Positions 36,601 to 48,600 of a stretch of DNA of 64,000 nucleotides are shown piece after piece. How positions within the stretch are numbered: the stretch's first letter is position 1; the number at the start of each line of letters is the position of its first letter. Position numbers and translations under genes: made by a program. Below the pieces are notes generated by a model. The model made no database searches. It was not told where the DNA came from and worked only from the letters and a program-made list of their open reading frames with translations. The DNA is taken from the NCBI GenBank assembly GCA_000310025.1, contig FN649752.1, positions 3,488,637 through 3,552,636 of the forward strand, given 5' to 3'. This DNA comes from Ectocarpus siliculosus (Eukaryota > Sar > Phaeophyceae > Ectocarpales > Ectocarpaceae).

Positions 36601-39600
36601 CTTTGACAGGATGCCGCTTCCACTCCGTTTGATGCCGCTGCGTGCGCCACCCCTGTCCCTTTTCGACGCTAGCGCCAGGAGCTCTTCGTAGTCTAGCATG
36701 CCATCTCCGTCCTTCACAACGGAACGGAAAGAACGGACAATGGTGCCGGAGGTGGCCGTGCTACTGATTGACTCTCCCGTAACAAAGTTCGACACACGTA
36801 CCGCCGATGATAATGGAGGCTGTGAGGATAGAGCCGTAAATTTCTGCACCGTATTGCGGGAGGGTTGTATACGACTTATCGACGAAAGCGCGCTCCCATT
36901 CGCCCCCCCACCTTGAGCCGGCTCATCACATTGTGGACGCTTCCTCTGCATTCAGTCAAAGTGGGCACACTCGTTTCGCACGTTTCACAGGTGCTTGACA
37001 CGCATTCTCCAGCGCTCTCCAACGCCAACGATGGCGGAGTTTCATGAATTTTTCCCATGGATAAGACACCTGAACTCAAACACTACACACACCTTGTCCA
37101 GGCGCGCGAAAAGTGCTCTCAAATCCCCCTCTGTGAGCGGCAGCCCCAGCGTTCGTCTCAGCACAACCTGCGGAAGCAGTATCGCGAATAAGTTCACTCT
37201 CATGCGGTCGAGCACTACAGCATTCTACTTGGGTTTGGGAGATGTCCATAGATCACCCTTATGTGCCTCCGCCTATGTTCATGCACAGTTTCCCACAAAA
37301 AAGGAGATCGAACATCGACGTTAATGCGCACTAGCACGGCTAAAGAACGGCGAAGTTCTGCCAGAAATCCCAAGTGATACAGCCGGAACGTGGACAGGTA
37401 AAAGAAACGTTCAAATACCACAGTTTGTCAGGTAAAAAAAACACTCAAGAGTGAAATCGAGACAAAAAACAACGTCGGAGGAGTCATTTTTTTTTTTCAT
37501 CCTAGAGAAGTTTGTCCATCCTTGTCGGTGCGTCTCCTATTCTATATACCTTCTCCTATTCTATATACCTTCATGTCATGCCGGCTGACCGTTCCCACGC
37601 CGTCCTCGTCGAACCCCTCGAACAGCCCTCGCACGCCGCCCGGCAGCCTCTTCTTGATGGCTCTGTCCCTCGCCCCATTATTGTCCGCGGTCTTCCCCTT
37701 CTTCTTCTCCCCGCCAGAGCGAGTCTGCCGGCCGGTCAGCTGTCCCAGGAGCCGGCCAAGCTTGACCGTGAGGCGATCCGGGTCGAGACCGGACGACAGC
37801 CACGCCGCGAACACCTCATAGGTGATCTGCCGTTTCGTTCAGTGCAAAAAATGTGCTACACTTTCACTGTCTTGAGGACGGCCAGACAGGAATGCCCGTC
37901 GGCAGCGCGTCATGAAAACGGTGCGAACGTCCGCTGCTTCGAACTCCTCGCGCTGGAAAACAACGGGGGAAAACAGTATAGTACGAAATGAGTGAAAAAA
38001 TGACGGTTGCTATGGCACTCACCGTGCCCTCTTCGACCGGGTCGAAACGCCTCACGAGAAGCGACTTCTCCGCGGCGCTAAGCCCGCCGAACCCAAGTCT
38101 TTCCAGGCTTCGCTTGAAGTCCGAAGCCTGTTGGGACGGTTGCACAGGTAAGAGAAAGCGGTGATTACTACGCGAGTGGAAGCTTCTACTGAAATTGATA
38201 CTTTGAACCAGCTGGCTCGTTCGGACGCATCTCGCAGGCAAGTTGTCCGTCCGCCCAAGCGGGCTTAAGTAATGCACGGCAATATATTGTGCGGAAACGA
38301 GCACTACCTTTCGGGAAGAATCCATGACAAAACGTTCGGCATGTCATCTTTCGTCACCCCCGGCAGGCCCGGTACCAACGCCCCGAAGGGGGAGGGGGGG
38401 AGACTGTATATATATTTTGATGAGTTTTATGCCGGTATGCCGGTATGCCGGTCTGCAGTTGTTTTCCATGGCAAGCACCGCGGCGCGCTGAGGCGTCAGC
38501 CGAGACAGTGCGTGCTATGGAAGACCGCAACGAAGCCGGAGACCCCAACGCATCAAGGCCTCTCAGTTGCTCGGCCGTCGATCAATTTCGTTCAGACGCC
38601 GAAAACCCGCCCGAACCACGGCTGGCAACTGCAGTACCCTAGACTTCGTACTCTGATTCAACCCACCTTGATGTAGCCCAGCCCTTCCGCGTCCTGTTTG
38701 GACAAGGCTTTGACGACCAAGGCAAAGGGGCAGGCTGATTGCTTGCTGCCCCTGCTGCGGTCTGCCGCCCGCGCCAGGTCCTTCGACATCCGCCCGTGGA
38801 TCTTGGACACCTCCTTCGATTCCTGTTCACGCATGCCGCACCGAAACGGGTACGAGCAGGACCGGTCATGGCGTGTCGTGGGGGTGGGCTAGCTTCGTGT
38901 GCCTGCGGTAGGCCGCGCCGACTACCGCCGCCGTCGGAAACGACCGCAAGAGTAGAGACCAAGATGTTGTGCAATTTACCAAACCATATCCACAAACACA
39001 GAATGTTTATACGGATGTTGCGTGACCCGGCGGAAAAGACCGCACGGGTAGGGCCAAAATGTTGTGCAATGTAGCAAACCATATCCACAAAACAAAGAAT
39101 GTTTGGGCGGATGTCGCGTGACCCTGCCGCACGCTTGTGTGTGTTCAGCAAACTGCCAAGAATGTTCCTTGGACGGTAGCGCCGTTCCGTGAAGATCATC
39201 GGCCGAAAACGAAGACGATATTTGACAAATATGTATCTATGCCTCAGTTGTTCTACAGGTGGAAATCAGCCATCATCGCGCGTGGCCCTAGTTTTTCTCG
39301 CACACCCTCAAACCGGACACAACACGCAGGGGCTTCGCCGACCGCGCGGGGGCTCAGCAGACCAACATCTTCTTGAGACGGACGCGAAGCGGCGGAGTTA
39401 GCCACGCCACGCTCTTCTGTACCTGTTCTGCCAACACCAGCTCTAGGAAGTCCCTGTACGAAACCAGGCCATCGCCGCCCCCATCGTCGGGCTTGGTGCG
39501 TTTCTTGCGCCCCCCGTCACTCTCGAAGCTCACGCCCTTCTCGCCCGAAGCTCGGCCATCTTCGCCATCACCCACGGACGTGCCAGGGGGGGGCGCGAGC

Positions 39601-42600
39601 GCGTCGAGGAGAGCAGCACGGTCGTCGTCGGGTGCATCAAGCTTGAGCCTCCGCAGGAAGCGCCGTGTCTGCGGTTTTCGGTTTGAGTTTTTCGATGGAA
39701 GCGGCGCCAAAGGGAAGGAACCAAAATTGGCTACCATGTGGTTGTGCCGACGTTGTCCGTCATACAAGGATATGCAGAGACAGGTTTTGATTGATTGAGA
39801 GGTGCAACGCGTGCATGGTTTGTGCCCTGCATCGTGTTCAACAGTTCTTCACACACGCCTAGGTCAACGATGTTCTCTCCCGTCCGGCGCGTTAGCGAAT
39901 TCGTGGTATACAAATTGTGCGGTCTTGCCTCGGATGTTCAGGCACCTCCCAGATCCTCACCCGTGGTCCCAAAAACAAACAAATACTCCATGAGTTCGAA
40001 ACCGCGCGGCAGCGTGAGCAACGTGAGAAACCACATAAGAAATTCCTCATGTGCAACTGCTCGGTCGAGTCGGACCGCATGATTCTATTCCGAACGGTGC
40101 GCCTCCTGTTTCTACCCAAGCGTAGCTTTCAATCGGATATTGGAGAGCCCATGGCGCGCCTGAGCAATCAACATAGAAGCGCCTCGAGGAGGTGTCTTGG
40201 GCTGCTGCGTGTACCTGCTCCCGATCGAGTAGCGCCCCTTGACCGCTCGCCGTGTCCACGTCCCTGCCGCCGTTGCTCCTGCTATGCCCTCCTCCGGCCG
40301 CCGAGCAGAAAATATCCTGCACGCCCCCGGTGGCGCTACACGCGCGCTCGAAGGCATCGCGCAGAGCCACCCTGAATGTGGGCACCGTTGTTTTTTTTTG
40401 TACGGTAGAGGAAGGTGGCGGTAGAGAGGTAAAGAGGTAAAGGGGGTCAGGGTGAAATACGTAGGTAGTTGTGTTTGGGCCAAGCACCATTCACTCGCAG
40501 CGGGCTGACGACGAGAGATTCTGGCTTGCGCTGGAATTCTCTGCTGCGCGGAGGTCTCGTGTTGGCGTCCTAGAACCTTCTCCGTTTGTCACAAAAGAAC
40601 GGTGTCGCCATGTTCCACAGCATTCCACTTGCGAAACACTAAGAAATAACAAACAACATCGCATTCATTGGGTGGCTCGAACTTTCGGGTCATTGTATTC
40701 CACCGTTTGCTTGCCCGACACGCACCTGGCCCTCTTCCCCAACAGTATTCCATCGTATTCATCCTCCGCTTTGTCCTCGCCTTCCTCCCCATCCTCGCTA
40801 GATCCAGATGTGAGCGGCCGGTCGCCGTCATCGGACGACCCCCCTTCGCCGCCGGACCCACGGCCAGTTCCACCTTTTCTTCTGCTGCTGTTCCTGCTCC
40901 TGCTTCTGCTGTTTGTATTGCTGCCGCCTCTTCGCCTCCCTATGTTCTTAATCCAACTTTTCCCCTTTGGCCCTCGGTCGGTATCGCTTCCACTGTCGTC
41001 CGACCTCTCGGAGACTGCACCCTGCTGGATGAGAGAAGAAGAAAACAGAGTCTTCGCTGAATAGTAGAATGTACGAGCACCGGTTTACACAGAGTATCCT
41101 TGGGGCCTGGGGTGGTCCACGTTGAGGATGGCTAGAAATTCATCGGTCAACACGACCTTCAGTCACCAAAAAACAGCATGCACTGATGTGGGGTTGTCGG
41201 ACGGGCAACGCTCTCTCTCCCGGTCAGCGACAACAAAGGTTAATTCGGCGTGGAAAACCCTTCAAGGGCATGACGCAGGCAACGCTTCATGAAGACGTGT
41301 ACACGACCACTGGTATTGTGTGTGCCATCGGCCCAATAGTACAAGCTTGTCGGGATGGGTCCAGCACGAAATTATTTTCCGGCTCTTGGCTAGGTGAGGG
41401 GAACTGTGGTTCTCCGCAACCTTGGTCAGAAGCGGTTTACGTCGTTCTTAATCGTGCAATGCTCGACGACTGAGGAAGATAGACCTCCTCTGTTTCAGAC
41501 TACCCTTACCCCCCACCATCCTGTTGCACGCCATACATCGCATTATGCAACGCCACCTGTCTACCGCTCATCCCTGCAACGTCGGTCTGTGAGAGCGATC
41601 GCTGATCTCCGCCCCGGCGCAGTGGGGATACGTATCTACCTTAGGTAACGCAAGATACCGTACCCCCTGGACCAATTTTCAAAGCTCGACTACGTTCACG
41701 ACGAAGAGGATGCCAAAATCAAAGGACCTGCTATCGGAACGAAACGCTTCCAACGCCGTCATTTTCGGCACCGCCGCTCTGCTGCTGTGGAGTAAATCGA
41801 GCTATAAAAACCGATCCAGGGGGTGTGACACATGTTGTGTCGCCTAAGGTACTGCTGTGTGACAAGGGCTCCTCGCCCTAGTTCTATCCTCACCTCCGGC
41901 AAGCGTGTAGGATCTGCTAGCGTGGCCAAGAAACCCTCGTAGTCCCCGTGGTGCTTGGCAGCGAGGGCGGTTGCTTGTCCGTGCGTGAGTACGAGGCCCA
42001 GCCTTCCGAGGGCGAGGACGAAGTCGGTCTTCCTCACCTTGTTTCGAAATATTTTGTTCTGGACATTGAAATGGTGACATTTTAGTTGAGGGCCGTTTTG
42101 CGACGGGTGCTGTGTACTCGAACTGGAAGGGTCGCTCCATTTTGTTTATTAGCTTTCCACAGAATAATTAAAAACCCTAACCCACAGTCGAACGCTTGTC
42201 TTGTCTGAACAAGACTATCGAAAAGCCGGTAGTCAACACTAATATCCTCTCTGAATTGTTGTCACCTTTACCCCAGTATCGCGGGAATGTTTTCTTTTTC
42301 GTCTTCCGAGAACCTCGGTTCACGTGTTTGGCACACAATAAACGCTGAGCTCGACAACGGAGAAAACGGAGTTTTGAGTAGCACATGGACATGACCATGC
42401 CATTTTCGCAGTACCATATACGGCATGGAATATGTACTGGAAGAATCTGCTCGGAGCATCTGTGGGCTCTAAAATGAATGTGCGACTCTCCAAGCGGAGA
42501 AAATTGCTCTCTCTCATTCGCCTTACACACATGAAACACCGTTGAATCCCAATCAGGCTTAGATTTTGAGAAAATATTGTGCAATCATCGCCCACGCCTT

Positions 42601-45600
42601 GGAACAGTGGCAGTTTTTCCCTATGTCCCCTCCCTCAGAATGACTAATTTAGACACATTAAATCGCAGTTGAACAGGGCCACGAAATACACGCAAACAAC
42701 GAGTTGGGCTCGAATGCGCCAACACGATCTTGACCGAGTTCTGCTTTTATCCCCCCGTTGCCCCTGCGATTAAGGACACTCAAAAAACGATTTCTCACTT
42801 CCCCCTGGCGGTCGACATCGAACTCCCTGAACGCCTTCTCGGGCTTGCTAGCCTTCTTCTTCGCTTTCAGCAGACACAGCTGACCCGACGCCCGAGACTC
42901 CGCCTGCGAAGCACGCAAAAAAAGGAGGCAATCGCGTTCAAATACGTGGCGACGAAAGTGGAATATTTCGGAGGCTTCGTTCGGGGAGTGTAGCTGCGTG
43001 CATATTTTTTTTCGGGTCCACCAAAAACTTTCCCAATCTGGCGCAGCCACGATATCTCGAATGGTGGGGCGTAGTGGCAGGGAGAAATGACCCGTATTCC
43101 TTGCGAGATCCTGCAATGTTCGGAATGGGCAATGCACAAACAACTATTATACGACAACAACAGCCGTAGTAGTCTATTTATTGTATTAGACGTATTTCGA
43201 AAATAATCGCCAAAACGCGAGCGAGGACATGGTGACCGTATTCATGTCGGGTCTGGAGCCGCACTTCCCGGGGCCCTGCACGTAGAGAACGAATTCCTTA
43301 CATCCTTACATACAAAGAATTATTAGACTTAGGCAGTACAAGCGCTGTCGTAATGCTACATGTCATGATCCACTCTCACATCCCATGCCACACCATCCAG
43401 GGATCAGGCGGCAGCACATACATCTCTCACCGTCAACAAGCTTGATTTACCCGTAAACTTTTGGAGAGACATGTATGTTCGAGAACCACACAAATGTAAC
43501 GGGTGTTGTGACACAGCAACTTTTGCTACATGTACACCATCAACATCCGAAGATCCGTTCTTCGCAGTCCACTGCTGTACTACATGACCTGGTGCAGCAG
43601 TTCGGCGGTGCACTGCTAAAGATATAGTGGTAGAGCACACCAGCAATCCGTGCATATTATCCGTTCGAACTCGAAATATTTACCGTGCGTACAATACAAC
43701 AACACGAGTTGTATGTTCCGCGATACAACATCTAGAAAGCACCTCTTACCTTCCACCCAAATCGCAAGCACAACGGGACTACGTGCGGTGCCTGCTGCTG
43801 TGTAAGTGCGGCATGATTGTTGTGCCGCAAAACTACATTGAAATGTACTTATATATACGAGTACATCATGTTTTTTTTTTCTGCGTCTCCCCTTTGTTGC
43901 CTCGCAGTCTAATTGGCCAGCCGTGCACAGTACGAGGCACAGGAGAAGGCGGGAAAGACTGAGAGCTTTGGACACGAACACAGACACAGATTTCGGGATC
44001 TGCTGAATCCATGGAGCTCTCTGATGATGAGCGTATCGGTCTGGTCGGGTTTCTGAGCGAGCACGTGAGCAAGAAGCAGCTCGAGATGGTGGAACACAAA
44101 GCCTGGAACTGCCTAAAAGACGATGCTGATCACAAGATTCTCAAAGGCATCCGGAAGTTGGTGTTCGTGCGCATGGACAGGTGAATATAGCAAAGCCAAT
44201 GCTACGGTTGTAACTGGCATGTGCATGGGTGCCCCTTGAACGTTCCAGCGTCACGCTCTGCTCCCCTTTCCTCCCCCCCTCTCTCTTGAAAAGCGCGGGG
44301 GATTGCTGGCGTGCACGTGTGTGTGTACAAAGTTTTTTTTTTTTTTGTCCTACAAAATCAGAGAGATACAATTGTATTGCATCAACAGCATTTGTGCCGA
44401 TTACTCCAGCCCGTGGTCGCACAGAGGGTTCCTCTCCCTGAGGCCCCCTACCCACCCCTCCTACGGTGCTGTTGCCTTCGATTTTTGTGCGAGAAAGAGT
44501 GCAGTACTCTATTCCCTGTGTGCAAACGAACTATCGCTTTCCACCCAGGCCAGGAACGGAAGCGAGAAAAAACCTTGCTATTTATCTATTTATGAGGTTT
44601 TCCCCTCTGACATAGACGAGTAAAACGGCTGAAGAGTTGGTGGTGACCCATAGTCGCCCTCATCCGTTGGATTCGCACATCATTCTAGTTCCCACGCGTG
44701 CCTGCCGTGTGTATATGTGCTGTTTGGCCACCAAAGCTTGCCTACGGCAGCAGCAGCACACGACACCTACCTAAAGCACATGCTGCGAGGGTACAGTACA
44801 AGCCGGGAGCCCGCCCCCCAACCAGAGGATCCTACAATACCGCAACGGCCTTCCTATGCACATGTGCCTACCAAAGGCCCTGAATGGTATCACGAGGGTG
44901 TCGTTTAATGTTTCACGTGCCGTGCCCAACAACTTCCTGCCTTGTGTCTTCGTCCCAGCCCCGAGAGCATGTCTCAGTCCAACTTCAACACCCTAATCAA
45001 CAGACGCTTGGGGATACCTCCGGGGCAGCAACAGCAACAGGTGCGCATGAAAGTGATCTCTTATGCAATGCTCGCCCTGAAACGCAGCATTCGAGCATAC
45101 GAGCAATCAATTGTTTGTCATAGACCGATTTCTGCACCCGTGCCCACCCTGAACACTTGACTTGATCAGCCAATGTGGCGAGGGCACACATGTATCCGGG
45201 GGGGTATTCCACCGCCCGGCGCACTCGACAGGATCTATCCAGTACGCACATCTGTGCAAGGCAGGATGTGATAAGCACGGCCTTAGTGCGCTCTCCTTAG
45301 CCTCTGCTCTGGCGTTGTGTGGTGTGTGGGCCTGGTGTGTCGGCGCCATGCGTCCCTTGCTTCACGTAAGACCTATCGTGATCCCTCCTGTTTTCTTCGT
45401 CGGTGTCACACAACGGGTGTTACGACGGTGGCGCTAAAGTTTTCTTCCAACATTAATAAAGCAGTCGTCCTCGCGACATTACTCGTTTGTTCTCCTGAGC
45501 CGTCGAGCTTCGGTTCGCTTTGGACGACAGGCTCGAAGCCAAAGCTGACCTCTGTCGCGGTGTCTTTCTCCTCAGGGTGGTTCTGCCAATGCAGCGAATA

Positions 45601-48600
45601 GCAGCACTCCCAACCATGCGGGTCGTGCCAGCGGGGGCGGCGGCGGATCCAGAGGAGGCCCTGCTCAAGGGGCCAACCATGTGAGGACGCCATATTGCGC
45701 CTTCTACAGCAGAGCGTGCATGCTGTCAGCTTCCACCAGCATATAGTACTTGGCAGCCCGAATCAAAACTAGCGACGCCTCCTGAACACGCATTTTTGTT
45801 CGTGCCCCAAACGCCAACCTTTGCCTGCCTGCTTAGAGTGGCGCCGTAAACGGCAGCCCCAACCCTGCCAGTGGCGGTTCCGGGGGCGGAGGTGGATCTG
45901 GATCTGGACAAGGCTCTGCTCAAGGGGCCAGCCGTGTGAGCAAAGTGTTGAACCTGCCCCGAGCGTGGTACCGCACAGCACTTCCTCCGTCTTGTTCTTT
46001 TCCTTCTGCAAACCATGGCTGCCGCGCGTGGCACGAGTTGCTCGTCCACCCGAAACAAAACCAGCGGCACCTGTTCTCCGTAGTCCCTTTCCGCTCCCAA
46101 CGCTGACCTTCGTTTCCCCCGCTACAATAACAATGTCTCAGGTTGGCGCTTCTAACGGCAGCCCCAGCCCTGCGGGTGGTGGTTCCCGGAGTCGCGGAGG
46201 CGATTCTGCTCAAGCGCCCATCCATGTGAGCACAGGGTTTCCGCCCCCGCGCCTGGACTTTTTCGTGCATGCATGATTTAGGGGTGCAACAGGTCCACGC
46301 GGTTGTCGTTCGGCGACCCATCTGGAAAAATAATGAAAAGGTCCATTTTCTCGGGGCTACCGGTGGGCGCCTAGGAGAATCGGACAGTCCGCGTATTTGA
46401 CAGCCGCTTTCGCTCCGTACTGAACCCTTTTACATGTTGAGACGAGATGCCGTAGACAAGGTCACCGCTCATGCAAAAATAGAAAGACGTGCGCGGAGCG
46501 GCTTGTGTATCTTTAGACCACACGCCCCGTAGATCACCCGAAACGTCGCTGCACGCGAGGGTGGAAGCAGCAGGTGGTACGGATGTAGTGGGAGATATTT
46601 GATCGCCCGTCAAACCCATTTTTTTAGTTAGCGACTTGCTGGTTTACGTCTGCCTTTGTTCGTTGTGTGCAGGTGTCTGCGGTAGAGTTGGAAGACACCG
46701 ACGACGAAGAAGAAGGAGACACCGTGTCTGAGCACGACCAGAACGACGACAACGGGGGAGATTCGGACGGGGGAGATACCGACCTCGAGGACACCCCCGC
46801 CGCGAAATATGAAGAGCATAAATGCGGCTTCCTTCAGCGCCGCAGATGGAAGGTGAAGGAGTTCGAGCCTCCGGGAGAGCCGCCAGGGAACGGGTACTGG
46901 GTCGATGCAAGTAGCGAGGATGACGGAATAGTGCTGTTTCGGATGTCGAAACCGGGCGACCTGGAGCGGGCGAAACCCCGGCCGGCGCCGACCTACATCA
47001 CCAATAACCCTTACTGCACGGATGCGCCTAAGGCGGCGTACGTTAAGAGGCTCACGATGTACGGCCTCTTAAAAGTCGTGGGTGTTTCTTCCCAGGGCGG
47101 GATCTGGCGGGCTCCCGACGCAGAGATCGAGAGGGTCCTGAAAAAGGACCCTCGCGTACCATCCGACATGTTTGGCATGTCTGGTGATGCGTACGTCAAG
47201 GTCATGGGGGAGGCTTTCCGTCGCCACCAGGAAGAAAGAGATGAGATCCAAAGGGAGGCTGAAGAAGAGAGCGAGGATGAAGTCGCTGCCCCACAGGGGA
47301 AGCGCTGTCGAGTAGATTTCAACTCTTGATTTTGCAGGGCACGGTGCACGGCCAACCGTAGACCGCGTGCGACCCCATGAATTTTGGTTTGGTTTAGGTC
47401 TCGAGGCCATGAATTTTGTTTCGAGGGGGGATTCTGTGCCGGAAAAAGGTACAGTATTGAGTTTTTTCAGCCGGACCCGCCGCCGACCGAGGCAGCCCGC
47501 CAAAGTCTCATGTAGCTGTTCTATGTAGGTCGTGTTTTCACAGTTGATTCCTGAGCATGGTAGCAACCGGGGGTTACATCCCTTGTGGTCTTGCCCGAGC
47601 ACTAGTCTTTTGTTGCACACCACCAGCGAGCGTACGTAAGTCTTGTGGGCTTGCATGTTTGGTTGAAAGGGCGCAAGATGCCGCAGCTGATCTCTTTATG
47701 TCTCATGTGAAGAGCTAATTTATTGTTGGCTGCCAAGCCAGTACTCAGCCACCCACAACAAACTACAACGACATTTGACTTTGCCAAGTAACTTCCCCAA
47801 CAGCCCGCCGTGGCACAGCCACCGACAAACGTAGGATCACCTGGATGCTTGCTGAATGTGCCACAGTGGCAGCTGGTCGGGGGGGGGGGGATGCCGCGGG
47901 CGTAGCGAACTGAAAAGCGTTTCGTACTGGTTGGGTTTATATGCTATGGCGTAAATATGGACCTCGTTGTTTTTGAAGTATGTATATACGCTGTATACTT
48001 CGCAATAATGTTGAGGCATGTTTCGAAAATAGTAACCTGGAGCCCTTTAAGGTTTTGTGGTCTGTTGCAACCGTGCAAGGAAAACCGGCTGAACGATGCG
48101 ACTCGCTGCAGATTCTCCGACCGCGGGGTAGAAGGGTTTGTCTCCAAGCGTGTGCTACAAAATGTACTGCGTAGTATCAGGGATCTACTCCTATTTGATT
48201 CAGCCGGGGTCCAAACGATGATAAAAGAAGAGAAAAATGCGCAATAGGTGACAAGGCTTCCATTAGTTATACGGCGCATACGGCTTCGGTTTCTCCGCGA
48301 GAGACGCCAGCAGGTTCTCTCGTAGAGTAGTCCAAAGTTGCTCATATTATTGTTATCTCTCACGAAATAGTAGGCTGGCATCAAACAACAACACCGAAGC
48401 ACTCGCCTGGGTAACATCGAAGCCCGATGTCAGCCACACAACGAGCCCTTCTCGGTCCACCTTGCCGCGATCGGCGGGATCTAGCCTCTCCGCCAGAAGT
48501 TCGGCGTCTTCGCTAGACACTCTAGCACCCACCCTTTGGAGCTTCAAGTACAGGAGGGGGGGGGGGAGGGGACAACAGGAATATTCGTCGGTGGAAGACA

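Noticed and set aside
36880-36951. Candidate minus-strand exon upstream of the LDK/DGDG junction
   Set aside because: Joining 37093 to 36711 gives a perfect EF-hand loop, and the candidate lacks a frame that fits.
37864-37956. Candidate minus-strand exon encoding REEFEAADVRTVF
   Set aside because: Direct joining of exons 38023-38127 and 37569-37826 restores an EF-hand module; inserting this piece would break it.
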